Source of the DNA: Trichomonas vaginalis G3
Lineage: Eukaryota; Parabasalia; Trichomonadida; Trichomonadidae
Length of the DNA stretch: 64,000 nt
Direction of reading: 5' to 3'
NCBI RefSeq assembly: GCF_026262505.1
Contig: NC_067206.1
Span: 32,441,896-32,505,895 of the forward strand
Shown: positions 16,036-26,700 of the stretch, in pieces
Position numbering within the stretch: position 1 is the stretch's first letter
Layout of the letters: each line of letters starts with the position of its first letter
The notes under the pieces: model-generated
Databases searched by the model: none
What the model saw: the letters and a program-made list of their open reading frames with translations, nothing else
Told to the model about the DNA's origin: nothing
Position numbers and translations under genes: made by a program

Positions 16036-17103
16036 ATGACTGTTGGTAAACAAGAAAAAACTTTAATACAAGAGGATTTGATGCTACCAATATATTCAAC
16101 TGATATGGGAGCTTATCAATTCGATACATTTGAGAATCCTGGTGGAACACCACCATATTTTCTTTTGTTCATCAATGTAAACAGTAGAAAAGGTTATGCG
16201 TTCCCAATGAGTGAAAAGAACTCAAACAATGTTCTAAGTGCAATGCAGAAGTTCATTTCACAAGCTACAGGTGAAATGAAGCCTACAATACTTACTAGTG
16301 ATGAAGACCCAGCTTATACGACACAAAATGTTCGAGATCTGTTGGTCAGTCATAACATTGAGCACATGACGACACAGAAATACAATCATAACATACTAGG
16401 TATTATTAATAGGTTCTGTAGAACTATTAGAACTATGTTACATATGAAGTTAAACCTCAAAGAAGGTGATAAAACACCACCTTTCACTGCAGATACAATG
16501 AGACAAATTATTAATGACTACAACACTGAATATCATTCAAGCACACAACAAAAGCCTGATGATTTCACAGAAAAGGATAATGAGGAATATATAAAGAAGC
16601 AAAGATTGAAAGAAGAGTATGTCAGAAAAAATAACCTTTATAACTTAAGACCTGGTCAAAAAGTTCAAGTCATAGTTGAACCAAGAACATGGGGTAAAGG
16701 TAACCAACAAAGAAGACATCTTGATCCTTCTTATTATACAGTTGATTCAGTTGATACAAGTGCATACTTGTTAAGAGCAAAAGATGGAAGTGTTGCAAGA
16801 TATCCACGTTATCAGATATGGACAAAAATAGAGCATGGATTAAAGCAAGGAGAAACTTTAGATCAAGGAAGACACGGTGCTGTTAAAAGTATTGATGGTC
16901 ATGAACTTGTCGGTAATGATGTAAAGTATGATGTTACGTTTGAGAACGAAAATACAGGAAAAGTGACAGGTAGAGGTATGCGTGAAGGTAATCCAAACAG
17001 GTTGTCACAAATGGAAGTACAGTATTGGAGGAAAAATATTAATGAAGGTCATGTTAAAGATATGCCTAGTTTTCTTGAGAAGTATCGTGGGTTTCGAGTT
17101 TAG
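16036..17103 (+). CDS. retroviral-type integrase (rve), 355 aa
   Basis: Polinton integrase, which inserts the element and makes short (5-6 bp) target duplications in this family. The rve core spans about residues 20-170: GAYQFDTF (Asp30), then TILTSDEDPAY (Asp89), then the conserved helix region NHNILGIINRFCRTIR (118-133) and DYNTEYHSSTQQKP, which is typical of the end of the core. Residues about 205-260 (GQKVQVIVEPRTWGKG, PSYYTVDSVD, RYPRYQIW) form the small C-terminal beta domain, and a further chromo-like region follows to residue 330. Its 3' end overlaps the convergent gene at 17,066. A decayed relative is in Maverick 2 (62,757-63,715). Confidence 0.88.
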   Translation: MTVGKQEKTLIQEDLMLPIYSTDMGAYQFDTFENPGGTPPYFLLFINVNSRKGYAFPMSEKNSNNVLSAMQKFISQATGEMKPTILTSDEDPAYTTQNVRDLLVSHNIEHMTTQKYNHNILGIINRFCRTIRTMLHMKLNLKEGDKTPPFTADTMRQIINDYNTEYHSSTQQKPDDFTEKDNEEYIKKQRLKEEYVRKNNLYNLRPGQKVQVIVEPRTWGKGNQQRRHLDPSYYTVDSVDTSAYLLRAKDGSVARYPRYQIWTKIEHGLKQGETLDQGRHGAVKSIDGHELVGNDVKYDVTFENENTGKVTGRGMREGNPNRLSQMEVQYWRKNINEGHVKDMPSFLEKYRGFRV

Positions 17104-17302
17104 CTTGTAAGTCCTTTATTTTTGTTTCATACAATGAGATCTTCCTTCTGATCTGTTCATCATTGAGAGGTTGCTTGACTTTACGGAACTGTACACGTCC
17201 GTCTTTCATTGTATGTACATAATATCCATCAGGAACCTTACCATCTTTTATATATTCAGTTAACCACTTTTGTTTAGTTGATGCTTTAATGACTTGACTC
17301 AT
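17066..17302 (-). CDS. small protein with C-terminal coiled coil, 78 aa
   Basis: ATG at 17,302 ([20 protein letters not shown]). Residues 1-45 contain a compact beta-like segment ([20 protein letters not shown]). Residues 48-72 are a short coiled coil ([20 protein letters not shown]). Its end overlaps the integrase gene from the other side, and its start overlaps the end of the large gene at 17,299-20,901 by four bases, so the two minus-strand genes probably form one transcription group. No family recognised. Confidence 0.55.
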   Translation of the reverse strand: MSQVIKASTKQKWLTEYIKDGKVPDGYYVHTMKDGRVQFRKVKQPLNDEQIRRKISLYETKIKDLQAKLETHDTSQEN

Positions 17303-20300
17303 TTCTTACTGGATAAATTTTTATGTTTTTTATCTTTTGACGATTTTTTCTTATCCTTATCTTTCTTCTTGTCCTTGTCCTTCTTTGATTTATCCTTCTT
17401 CTTGTCCTTGTCCTTCTTGGACTTCTCTGCTGCAGGTGGTGTTGGATTCTGTTTGACTTTAGCACTTGGGTCAGGACCTTGTCTTTGAGACTTAGATATA
17501 GATTGTTTAGGAGCTGCTGCTTGTTTAGTTGCTTCAGCTTGTTGTTTAGCTAATTCAGCAGCTTGTTTATCATTCTCTTCTATTTCCTTTGCACCAGTTG
17601 CGACTTCATTCTTGAACTTTTGGAGATTCTCAGCAGCATCCATTACCTTATTCGCTCCTTTAAACAATCCATAAAATTTCTGCCATGGTGATACTGAAGG
17701 TATATTTCCACCAATTGCTGGAGGAACTGATGCTTCAGGAGTTGGAGATGGTGTTTTGTCTGAATTGAGATGCTTTTCTGCTTCAAGAACTTGTGTAGTA
17801 TTTTTCTCCAGGTATGCTTTTGCAACCTCCTTAACTTCTGGACGTTCATTATTTACATCCTGTCTTGGTGTTGATGTTTCAGTAGCGTTTTCCTGAGTTA
17901 CATTAACAACAGGTTGCTCAACTGCTGAAACATTAGCTGCTTCAGTAATGTTATGAGTAGTTGAAACATTTCCTGATATACCTTCTCCTGTTGGAACTCT
18001 TGGAGCAATTGTTGTGATGTTCGCCATTGCAGGAGTTGGAGTAGGAGTGTCATCAATCTTTCTGTCAGCTTTCGTCGTTTGCGTTGTAGTATTTGTTGTT
18101 TCATTACCATATTTTGATCTTAGTCTGGTAAGCTCTAACTTCATATGTTCTTCAGGATATGCATACTTATTATATTCACCCTTAATATTCTTTTTCCATT
18201 CATCGTATTTATCTTCTGCTGATTTCTTAATTGATGCTAGTCCGTTTACAGCCAATTCATCAGTACCGTTATCAGTAGTCTGGTTATATAAAAGATTAGC
18301 AGCTGATCTAATTGTGTAATCCGTAAGATTACCAAAACGCTCTATTGTACCTAATGTTGTGTTCTTCAGTTCCTTTCCAATTCCTTGTGCAGCATCTTTG
18401 ACTAAATCAGCACCCCATGCACCAAATTGTCTCACAGGAGCCGCTATTGATGGTGAAGGAGATGGAGATGGCGATGGAGTTGGTGATGGTGAAGGAGATG
18501 GAGATGGTGAAGGAGATGGAGTTGGCGATGGTGTTGCTGCTTTCGCCTTTCTATCAGCTTCTTCCTTAGCCTTTCTATCTGCTTCTTCTTTCGCCTTTCT
18601 ATCTGCTTCTTCCTTAGCCTTACGAGCTTTTTCTTTCTTCTTAAGTTCCTCTAGTTCTTTACGTTCAGCTTCTTCTTTCGCCTTTCGTTCAGCTTCTTCC
18701 TTAGCCTTACGAGCTTTTTCTTTCTTCTTAAGCTCCTCTAGTTCTTTACGTTCAGCTTCTTCTTTCGCCTTTCGTTCAGCTTCTTCCTTAGCCTTACGAG
18801 CTTTTTCTTTCTTCTTAAGCTCCTCTAGTTCTTTACGTTCAGCTTCTTCTTTCGCCTTTCGTTCAGCTTCTTCCTTAGCCTTACGAGCTTTTTCTTTCTT
18901 CTTAAGCTCCTCTAGTTCTTTACGTTCAGCTTCTTCTTTCGCCTTTCGTTCAGCTTCTTCCTTAGCCTTACGAGCTTTTTCTTCATAATATTTTGTATAC
19001 TTATCATCAGCCCAATTACCAAGTGATTTGGCACCTGTTAGTATTCCATTTGCGGTTGATGTTGCTGTTCTTCCGAGCCATCCCCCTACCGCTGAAGCAC
19101 CATTGCCAATAGCACTACCAGCATTTAAAATTCCACGACCAATCCATATCCCTGGTTTTGCCTTTGTATTAAGAGTAAGAAATTCTTCCTTCCTATCTTC
19201 AGGTGTAGGATTTGTAACAGTTCTTACAGTATCAACAACAGTGTCAACACTGGTTCCAATAGCACTACCAACAGCTGTTGCACCAGTTAGAATACCATGG
19301 GTAACTAAATCAGTAGCTCTTGAGACAACATTATCACTCGAGGCTTTCTCTGCTGGATAGTTTGATCCTTTGTAAGTTCCTGGACCACCTCTATTTGAAG
19401 CTTCTCCTTCAACTATTTTCTTCTCTTCTTGTGCTTGTTCTCTGGCAACACTCAATGCACGTTCTTGTCTTTGAATGTTGTCTTTCTTTAACATGTAACC
19501 ACCAAGTGTCTGTGGTGGTGTGTTTTTATCTAGTGCAGCATCAATTGCAGCCTTTTCTTTTCGCTTTTCTTCGTCTAACCAATTTTGAATAGATTCTGCA
19601 TCAGTTGGTTCAGCTGGAGTTGGAGACGGTGTTGGAGCTTTAGTTGGTGTTGGAGACGGTGTCGGAGCTTTAGTCGGAGTTGGAGATGGAGTAGGTGCTT
19701 TTGTAGGTGTCGGTGATGGAGTTGGAGATGGAGTTGGAGGTACTGTTGGTTCTGGAGTTGGTTCAACAGTCGGTGAAGGTGTTGGCGCCTTTGTGATTCT
19801 TGGAGTTGGCTCTGGTGTTCTAATAGGGGAAGCAGTTGGTGTATTAGCTCTTTTAAGAACCTGTGATCTTTCCGCTTGATTTGAATCAGATACTGGGTTA
19901 GTTGTACTAGGATGTGATACAGGAGTTATTTTTGGTGTAGGTGTTGGTTTATTTAATGTTATACCATGACTACTCGACATTGGTGGAGGACCTGCGTGAG
20001 CAGTTGGTGTCAGAGTTGGCGTTGGAGCTACTGTAGGAGTTGGCGTTGGAGCTACTGTTGGTTCAGGAGTGGGAGTTGGTGTTGGAGCTACTGTAGGAGT
20101 AGGTGTAGGAGTTGGTGTTGGAGTCGACATTTGTTTTAACCTCTCATTATACCAATTCTCCAAATAATAAGCCTCACCCATTAAGTTACTCTGTCTTTGT
20201 TTTATAGAAAATTCACCTAACAGTAATTCATCATGAATCATTTTCTGCAGCTTTGTCGTGTTTTCTACTTCCTTTATTAGAACGCTCGATGTATTCGCCA

Positions 20301-20901
20301 ATCCTCTATATTCCTTAATCATCTTATCTAGTTTGTTCATATTTGGTACTTCCTTTTTCTTCTCAGCGTTAATCTCATTAGATCGTTTCTCCAATTCTTC
20401 AACTACTTTGTAAAGCTTATTTATCTTGACATGTGATTCCTTTACTTCTCCAGTCCTTGGATCCTTAGGTTCCTTGTATTTAGCTAATTTCGTCTCTATA
20501 TATCTTCGTTTAGCGTCATATCCAGGATCACTGGTTCGTAAAGGATGCGAAGGTGGACGAAAATAAGGTATGTAGAAATCTGGATCATCATTAATAGAAG
20601 AACGTGCTTTAAAGTTACGAACCGCGTCTGTAAAAGGGTCTCTACCACGTGCTGTATATGTTGATGTAATCAAAAAGCCTTCTCTTCTCATTGGGAAATT
20701 AATACGACCTTTTTGAACATATTCTTTCTCAAAGTATTGCCTAGCATTGTAATCAAAAGCAAGATCATTATATATATCGCGCAAAAAATCAAATGTATGC
20801 TGCTTGAACTTTTGATCGCTAATTATGGTACGAATTATCGGACGTTCATTCTCCCATTTCTTAACTCGTTCATCAATGAGTTTCCTCTCTTGTTCACTCA
20901 T
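17299..20901 (-). CDS. giant repeat-rich virion-type protein, 1200 aa
   Basis: ATG at 20,901 follows TTTTTATGAGGTTTAA, a late-type motif. Residues 1-255 are a charged helical domain ([20 protein letters not shown]). About 258-430 are Thr-Pro repeats (TPTPTP, APTPSP). About 515-630 are Gly/Ala-rich amphipathic segments, among them [15 protein letters not shown] and [13 protein letters not shown]. About 637-787 hold four near-identical 29-residue units (87 bp period) of the KAKEEAERK type, then a Ser-Pro run. About 820-1150 are Asn/Thr-rich with many NTT or NVT sequons. The last 45 residues are almost only Lys/Asp/Ser (KKDKDKKK). The highly basic tail could bind DNA. Best guess is an internal or tape-like structural protein; no family recognised. 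Confidence 0.75.
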   Translation of the reverse strand: MSEQERKLIDERVKKWENERPIIRTIISDQKFKQHTFDFLRDIYNDLAFDYNARQYFEKEYVQKGRINFPMRREGFLITSTYTARGRDPFTDAVRNFKARSSINDDPDFYIPYFRPPSHPLRTSDPGYDAKRRYIETKLAKYKEPKDPRTGEVKESHVKINKLYKVVEELEKRSNEINAEKKKEVPNMNKLDKMIKEYRGLANTSSVLIKEVENTTKLQKMIHDELLLGEFSIKQRQSNLMGEAYYLENWYNERLKQMSTPTPTPTPTPTVAPTPTPTPEPTVAPTPTPTVAPTPTLTPTAHAGPPPMSSSHGITLNKPTPTPKITPVSHPSTTNPVSDSNQAERSQVLKRANTPTASPIRTPEPTPRITKAPTPSPTVEPTPEPTVPPTPSPTPSPTPTKAPTPSPTPTKAPTPSPTPTKAPTPSPTPAEPTDAESIQNWLDEEKRKEKAAIDAALDKNTPPQTLGGYMLKKDNIQRQERALSVAREQAQEEKKIVEGEASNRGGPGTYKGSNYPAEKASSDNVVSRATDLVTHGILTGATAVGSAIGTSVDTVVDTVRTVTNPTPEDRKEEFLTLNTKAKPGIWIGRGILNAGSAIGNGASAVGGWLGRTATSTANGILTGAKSLGNWADDKYTKYYEEKARKAKEEAERKAKEEAERKELEELKKKEKARKAKEEAERKAKEEAERKELEELKKKEKARKAKEEAERKAKEEAERKELEELKKKEKARKAKEEAERKAKEEAERKELEELKKKEKARKAKEEADRKAKEEADRKAKEEADRKAKAATPSPTPSPSPSPSPSPSPTPSPSPSPSPSIAAPVRQFGAWGADLVKDAAQGIGKELKNTTLGTIERFGNLTDYTIRSAANLLYNQTTDNGTDELAVNGLASIKKSAEDKYDEWKKNIKGEYNKYAYPEEHMKLELTRLRSKYGNETTNTTTQTTKADRKIDDTPTPTPAMANITTIAPRVPTGEGISGNVSTTHNITEAANVSAVEQPVVNVTQENATETSTPRQDVNNERPEVKEVAKAYLEKNTTQVLEAEKHLNSDKTPSPTPEASVPPAIGGNIPSVSPWQKFYGLFKGANKVMDAAENLQKFKNEVATGAKEIEENDKQAAELAKQQAEATKQAAAPKQSISKSQRQGPDPSAKVKQNPTPPAAEKSKKDKDKKKDKSKKDKDKKKDKDKKKSSKDKKHKNLSSKK
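18540..18990. repeat. 87 bp coding tandem repeat (4 units plus partial)
   Basis: Within the 1200-residue gene. Four nearly identical 87 bp units encode [20 protein letters not shown] followed by ELEELKKKE; degenerate Asp-containing units follow. The near identity at third positions indicates recent expansion. Confidence 0.9.
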
Positions 20902-20921
20902 TTAAACCTCATAAAAATATA

Positions 20922-21329
20922 TTATCTGCGTATAGTGCCACTAATAGCATTAATCCATGGCATGTCTGATAGTACACGTACTGACTGAACTAATGGCTTA
21001 TGATTGTTCCAAATAGCTCCTCCAATGTATGCGTTATACTTATTGTTGTCAATAGTTTGTTGAGGTTGAACTATAGGTGTTTCAACAGGCTTGTCTCTAC
21101 TGAAGTCACCACCAAGAGCTTTATTGAATGCTTTAAGATTCTTCGTTAATGCATTATCTTCACCTAATGTAGTTTTTGCAATTCTTTCACCAAGACTACC
21201 GATAACACCACCGACTTGACCAACTTGAGGGAAAAGTTTGTTAGCAATGTTAAATCCAGCACCTATTACAAGACCAGGATTTTTTTTCACCATACCCCAT
21301 CCAGCTTTAACATAATCGCCAAAACCCAT
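20922..21329 (-). CDS. small Gly-rich amphipathic protein, 135 aa
   Basis: ATG at 21,329. Starts MGFGDYVKAGWGMVKKNPGL, then VIGAGFNIANKLFPQVGQVG, a Gly-rich amphipathic or membrane-interacting N-terminus, followed by a polar linker and a C-terminal segment (PLVQSVRVLSDMPWINAISG). The composition resembles small membrane-active or minor virion proteins of adenovirus-like elements, but this is a resemblance only. Maverick 2 has small genes with a comparable MGFFGRIGNFFRN start (59,939) and MGLFGALAG start (63,733). Lies between the packaging ATPase and the giant protein, all on the minus strand with gaps of about 10-20 bp. Confidence 0.6.
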   Translation of the reverse strand: MGFGDYVKAGWGMVKKNPGLVIGAGFNIANKLFPQVGQVGGVIGSLGERIAKTTLGEDNALTKNLKAFNKALGGDFSRDKPVETPIVQPQQTIDNNKYNAYIGGAIWNNHKPLVQSVRVLSDMPWINAISGTIRR

Positions 21330-21339
21330 TTATTTCTTC

Positions 21340-22239
21340 TTAAAATAATGTCATCTTTTGTTGCTTAACTTCTTTAAAGTCCGTCTTTCCTGCAACTATA
21401 TGAACTTCCATATATGAACGAGGTGTTGGTAGCTCTTTGTATTTGTTCCATAACTCTTCCCAATCTTCTGTTGCTCCTGACTGTTCAATCATTGACTGAA
21501 AGTCTCTCATAGAATAACCTTGAAAGATAACGAAGTCAGTGCATAGTCTCTTAATGTTTAAACATATATGTCTCCATGTTTGACACATGATGACAACAGT
21601 ATAGTTATAATGTCTGACCTTAGTGATGAAGTTCGCTAATGGTGAACGTGGGTCATTCAATAAGTCATGACCACCATAATCGTCTAACACTAATAGAGAA
21701 TTACTGGGATACTTTGTGAAAGGATATTTGTTCAACTTCTTTACAACATATATTGCAATCTTCTTATACTCAAACTTTCCATCAGGTTTCCTTAGTTGAT
21801 GCTTTGTTAAGATGTGTTCCATCTCCTCTGAAATTTTTTCGAACTTACTTTGAACGAACTCAACAATAGCGTAATACTTTGCTTTCATCTTAACGTTCTT
21901 CATTAAATAAGGCATAAGTTCTTTATCATCCTTTTTCAGTACTGGTGCTTTAACTTGACTCATAAATGTCTTCGCTGTTTTATCCATTGTTCCTGATGTT
22001 GCTGAGATAACTATTGAGTCATAATATGGAGTATTAGTGAAGCGGTCTGTTATCATTATATGACGAATAACACCATATGTCTTACCTGAACCCATCTTAC
22101 CGCAGTAGAAATAAACACCATTAGTACAAAATGGATAATCATCAGAAAATGGCATAATGAGTGCATTGTTTAGTTCTTTACTATTCTTACGTGCTCCATC
22201 ATGAAGAATCTTATCTACTTGATTAATAACTTTCTCCAT
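21340..22239 (-). CDS. FtsK/HerA-type genome-packaging ATPase, 299 aa
   Basis: A32-like packaging ATPase, expected to drive DNA into capsids. Walker A is GKMGSGKT at residues 47-54, Walker B LLVLDDYGG near 182-190, followed by the sensor-like VVIMCQTWRH (about 213-222). Length is typical for Polinton ATPases. ATG at 22,239; divergent from the gene at 22,258 with only 18 bp between. Reading frame fully open. Confidence 0.9.
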   Translation of the reverse strand: MEKVINQVDKILHDGARKNSKELNNALIMPFSDDYPFCTNGVYFYCGKMGSGKTYGVIRHIMITDRFTNTPYYDSIVISATSGTMDKTAKTFMSQVKAPVLKKDDKELMPYLMKNVKMKAKYYAIVEFVQSKFEKISEEMEHILTKHQLRKPDGKFEYKKIAIYVVKKLNKYPFTKYPSNSLLVLDDYGGHDLLNDPRSPLANFITKVRHYNYTVVIMCQTWRHICLNIKRLCTDFVIFQGYSMRDFQSMIEQSGATEDWEELWNKYKELPTPRSYMEVHIVAGKTDFKEVKQQKMTLF

Positions 22240-22257
22240 CTTTTAGTTACATATAAA
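22240..22257. promoter_or_regulatory. 18 bp divergent start region
   Basis: CTTTTAGTTACATATAAA separates the ATPase ATG (minus) from the ATG at 22,258 (plus). The plus-strand start has the ATATAAAATG context common to the late-type genes. Confidence 0.4.
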
Positions 22258-23328
22258 ATGTCTAAATATGATGGATTATACTATGAACATGTTATGAATG
22301 ATGGCACGATAAGTGGTAATACAGTCTCATATAAATTACCGAGAGACTTCATTGAATATCCTGCGTCAAAAGCTCTTGAGATAAGAAAGATAAGTCTTGA
22401 GCATCCAGACTTTGAGTTTCTTGCTATTCCATTAGAAATGACAGATTCATCAAAATCAGTGAAAAAAAGGTTTGACATGAGATATTACATAAAACCCAAC
22501 ATGACTACACAGGAGTTGAATGAAGGTCTTATGGAAAAAATGACTGAGGCAAGTAGAGAATTTGTTGATTGTTACTATGATTCAAATGAAAATAAATTGA
22601 ATGTATTAAGAAAAGGTACATCACCAATCATAACATTACCTTCATACAGTAGTATAGAAAAAAATGCCTTGAATTATAAATATGACATGTCCCTAGGAGA
22701 TGTGTTGGATTTCATCACTGCGTTATTAGAAACCACTGAAACAGACACAACATCAAGAAAACCAGAGCTTGTTTGGGAAGATGACCATGGTAGAACATTC
22801 ACGCAAAAAGTAATTCCATCGAAAGCAAAATTTTTAGACTTATGGGAAAAAAAATATATCTCGCGAATGCATGTATATTATAGTTTTACCATAGCAGATT
22901 TCACTGACGAAAATGATAAAGATAAAAAAACATATAAGTACTTTGATGAGCTTTTCATAACTATAGCGAATATCAGGTTTATCCTTGAGCGAAAGGGCAA
23001 ACCAACATATAAATTTGTCGGTTATCAGATAAGAATAAATCCTCTCCTTGAGCCTTTAGTAACGTTGAGTAATATTGCTCATGATAACAAACAATTTATA
23101 TGTAATGTGAATGAACAGCTTGTGCCACCAAAATTTTACGATATCACTGGTTATAAAGATGCACTCGTGTTTGAGTTTTATAAGCGCTTTTCATTCAAAA
23201 GAGTTGAAGAATCAACTGATGGTCAAAAAAAGGAATATTATGTAAAAGAACCATATGAAATTCCTAAAGACTCTAATATAATGGTTGAACTTATATTAGA
23301 GTCTGGTACTCAATCTCAACATAAATAG
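22258..23328 (+). CDS. capsid-like candidate, 356 aa
   Basis: ATG at 22,258 (MSKYDGLYYEHVMNDGTISG); a longer frame from 22,201 is rejected because it overlaps the divergent ATPase gene. A beta-rich protein with many aromatic residues and no membrane segment. Segments such as DFIEYPASKALEIRKISLEH, MHVYYSFTIADFTDENDKD and YKFVGYQIRINPLLEPLVTL alternate strand-like and loop-like stretches, as jelly-roll proteins do. It is the last gene of the element and sits beside the packaging ATPase. It could be a capsid protein, but no diagnostic motif is visible. Confidence 0.45.
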   Translation: MSKYDGLYYEHVMNDGTISGNTVSYKLPRDFIEYPASKALEIRKISLEHPDFEFLAIPLEMTDSSKSVKKRFDMRYYIKPNMTTQELNEGLMEKMTEASREFVDCYYDSNENKLNVLRKGTSPIITLPSYSSIEKNALNYKYDMSLGDVLDFITALLETTETDTTSRKPELVWEDDHGRTFTQKVIPSKAKFLDLWEKKYISRMHVYYSFTIADFTDENDKDKKTYKYFDELFITIANIRFILERKGKPTYKFVGYQIRINPLLEPLVTLSNIAHDNKQFICNVNEQLVPPKFYDITGYKDALVFEFYKRFSFKRVEESTDGQKKEYYVKEPYEIPKDSNIMVELILESGTQSQHK

Positions 23329-23759
23329 TTTACGTGACAGAATTTTTTTGACACGTAAAGTTTACATTTTAATGGAAGCGAACAACAAAGCTCCTGCTAG
23401 TGAATAAAGGTTAGTTTACATATGAACGTTTATTTTTACACATATATGCGTACATATGCGCGCCCGTATGGTGTCAGTTTTCTGTCACTTTTTTCATTGT
23501 GTCGGTGACTGTAGCTGTAGGCTACAGGCGACGCACAATGTATACTGTACTCACGTCAATTACATTATCTGACATACACTCAATTTTTTTTGACAAACGA
23601 GCTTTATTTTCATGAAAAAGTAATTATAAATCAATATATATCAACTACCTTTTTTGCTGTTAAAATAAGGATATGTTGATATTATGATAACATGTCATAC
23701 AGGCCTAAGCGCTACTTTAAGAAAAAATACATGTTTCTTCAAAAATAAAAAATAAATCT
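23329..23759. other. right terminal region of Maverick 1, non-coding
   Basis: No gene. It holds TTTGACACGTAAAGTT (23,343-23,358), whose reverse complement also occurs at 2252-2267 in the 2.19 kb insertion, a CTGTCACTTTTTT motif at 23,482-23,494, a GC-rich hairpin at 23,495-23,540, and then AT-rich sequence up to the host gene. The element's right terminus should lie here, but I could not identify the terminal repeat because its partner is outside the window. Confidence 0.5.
23495..23540. other. GC-rich imperfect hairpin near the Maverick end
   Basis: CATTGTG pairs with CACAATG at the outer ends, and CTGTAGC with GCTACAG around a short loop (CTGTAGCTGTAGGCTACAG). A structured terminus or terminator is possible. 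Confidence 0.5.
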
Positions 23760-26700
23760 TTAAAACATGATTTCGTTACTAATAGCATCAACAAATAACA
23801 AATTATCATTAATAACAGGTGGTTTCACACCGAAAATTCCCAAGAACTGTTCCACAGCGAACTTATTCAGAGGAATCAAAGACTCATGAGCTTCTCTCGA
23901 AACTAATCCAGAAGAAGATTTCGTGTAGACATAAAGAACTCTTGCCATGTACGGTGCAAGTTTTTCTGCGAGTTTCTTTACAGTTTCTTTATCAAATCTG
24001 AACAATGTCTTTAGATATTCACCAGAATGCATCTCTTCATTGATGACACTTTGAAGAATTTTCGGTAATTTCTCAATGTGTTGTTCAATGTAGACATCTG
24101 GTGATGGTATCCATCTTTGTGTCTCATTTGCAGCTTCTTCTAGTAGTTTAATGTCTGATTCAACCTTCTTTTCACATAATTCTTCCAATGGAACTTGTTT
24201 CATCTCATAAACAGCAATATCTGATGACATCTTGTAGAAGGGAAGAGGATTAACTGTCTTAAGATATATAACAGAATTGGTTTGATTAAGGAATTGTGGT
24301 TCCGAAACAAATTCATCAAAAAATGTAAAGTTATCGTCTTTTTTAATGGGGAATATCGGAACCAAGCAAGAACCTTCTTCCTTTTCACATTGCGGGGAGT
24401 GCACGTGACACATCTTCGGAGGCTTTGGTAATCTACCGTTTTCTGCGATGATTTGAGGCATTTTTTGGTAATATCTGGAATGTAAGCAGAAAACTTGTCT
24501 TTTTACATTCATTTTCTCGTCCTTTGTTTCGAGAAGGAAATAAGAAAGAGGTGGGATTATGTTGTTCGTTGCTTTTCCACAATCTGATGAGAAAGATTTC
24601 AAATCTTCTGCAATTGATTTGTAATCTCTTGTATTATGATATCCTCTTATCAATAATGAGTGTATCTTATAAAGAGGTTGATACAAACAAGCTTGTCTGC
24701 AGAGATTTTCCGCTAATTCTAATTCTGCGATTACAATATCTTCTGTAAAGTCTTGTAATAAGTCCGCTGATACGCAGAGATTCTTAATATTCAAATCTTT
24801 CTCTAATCCGGGTATGAAACTTGTGAAATCGCAGTTCAAAAACAAATCTCCGTTTCTTTCGCGAATAGAAGTTCTTCTCATGGTCAGAACTTCAATATCG
24901 TCTTCATTTCTGTCGAATTTCTTGCACAAAGCTGAATTAGCCGCTGAACAAAGAGCTACAACGTGCATTTGAGCGACAAAAGCTGAAGAAAAGTCTTCGG
25001 CGAGCCTTGCATTAATTACTATTTGGCGAAGCCATTTGACCCTCATACTCGGCATTTCGTAATATTGATCGGCAATTCTCATCAAATTTAATGCGTTGAC
25101 ATCTACAGGATAAACGACATCGCGTTGGCTTACTACGCCTTCTACAACTACGAATGAAGCGTTGATTCTCTCTAAAACGAGCTGGGAGAGCTCACTTGGA
25201 TGATTATAAGGTCCTTCGCTACTTGAAGCGATATCTTTGAGGATATTCAGCATAAAAGTGAATGTAAAGATATGTGCTGCGCTGCAATTGAATAATTTTG
25301 TGGCCAAACAATCCATAAAATCTGTTGATGAGACAACAATCGATTTGTACTTCTCGTAATCACTCTTGAAGGCATAAAGAGTTAATGCTATGCCCAATGA
25401 TCGCTCATCTTTGGAGTTACTGAGCTGTAAATTGACACAATGAGAAATTACGTTCTTTCTCTGCTCGTGTTGCTGAAAATTCAGGATCATTTCGCCAACA
25501 GAATAAATTAGGGAATAATTGGACTTGCTCTGGCTTGGATAAAAGCAATTTCTGAAGATTTCAAAAACAGAATTATCCAAATCTTTGAAAGAATCCTGAC
25601 AAAGAGATATGAAAGTAAGGATTCTTCGTGTTGCATCATGCAAAAGTTGTAAATTCTTTCCTCTTTTGATATGTTCCAGTATTTGTCCCAAAAAGTTCAT
25701 AAATTGGATCTGCATTGTAGACAATGAGTCGAAGAAAGCCTTAATGGCCTTGGGAGTGCAATAAGAAATGATGAAAAGAACAGATGGAAAAACTAATTCT
25801 GTTATTTCTTTGTTTTTCTTCATGATAGATAAATCGTAGTTGGTGTAAAAGATATGTAGCAACGGGAGCAATGCAGATGCAACCCTTGTTCTCTCTTCTC
25901 CGGAGTATTGTTCCGCATTTTGGGAAAATGTCGAAATAATACTTAAGATTAACGATAGAATACTGGGAGTTACGTGGTCAGATTCAAAGGATTTCGAGAT
26001 AAAATGGAATAAAGGTGAAAGAAATTTGAGATAATTCGAAAATCCGCTTTCTACGTGGGAAATCTTGCATTTGCTCGTTGAGAATTTGCAAAAAGCATCG
26101 GATCCAACGAGAACTCTGTAAAATCTGAAAAGTAAATAAACAGAATAATTTGTAGAGTCATTTGCCTTTCTTAAACTCTGTATATGGAAGTATATAGCAT
26201 CATTAAAGACTTTTGTATCATAACCTTCCAAGATTGTCACTGCTATTTCAGCTAATGAATTATTTAATTTCGTTGTTGGCAAATTTTGGAAGTTTGTGGA
26301 GTTGGATTTCACTGCTTTAATGATTACATTCGTGGACATGACCAAGAGAGTTATCAAAATTGAAGAACTTTGCGTAACTCCTTTAGTTTTTAGACAAACA
26401 TTCAAACATTCGATCAGAAATGCCAAAGGAATGGATACAACCTGAGGATTATGCTGATTATTGATGTAATCTTCGAGAACTTTTGAAAATACAATTGGTA
26501 TTTTTGTAAATATGTTCTCAAAGTTAGTTGTTGGGTCAAAGAAGTGATTTGCCCATTGTTTCAAGCATGATACAACATTATCTGCTGGGAATAAACCAAT
26601 AAATTCGACTAATTTTGCTCCTGAGTTAAAATCTAACTCTCCAAGGAGATTTGATATAATAGGAACAAAGTTATCAGCCAATGTTTCAAGTTGGAACTTC

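Larger units (their letters stand above)
1..23650. mobile_element. Maverick/Polinton 1 (left end outside window)
   Basis: A large virus-like DNA transposon. It is recognised by the combination of a family B DNA polymerase, an rve-type integrase, a FtsK/HerA-type packaging ATPase, capsid-like and fibre-like genes, and many tightly packed genes on both strands. The left terminus lies outside the window. The right terminus is not resolved; it lies between the last gene (ends 23,328) and the host DOCK-like gene (from 23,760), so the end given is approximate. Most reading frames are open, so the copy looks recent: one insertion at the polymerase and about one further broken small gene. Maverick elements are known to be abundant in Trichomonas vaginalis. 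Confidence 0.9.

Noticed and set aside
18014-19592. Plus-strand frames opposite the 1200-residue gene
   Set aside because: Shadow frames caused by the repeats; the minus-strand gene has a start motif and continuous coding character.
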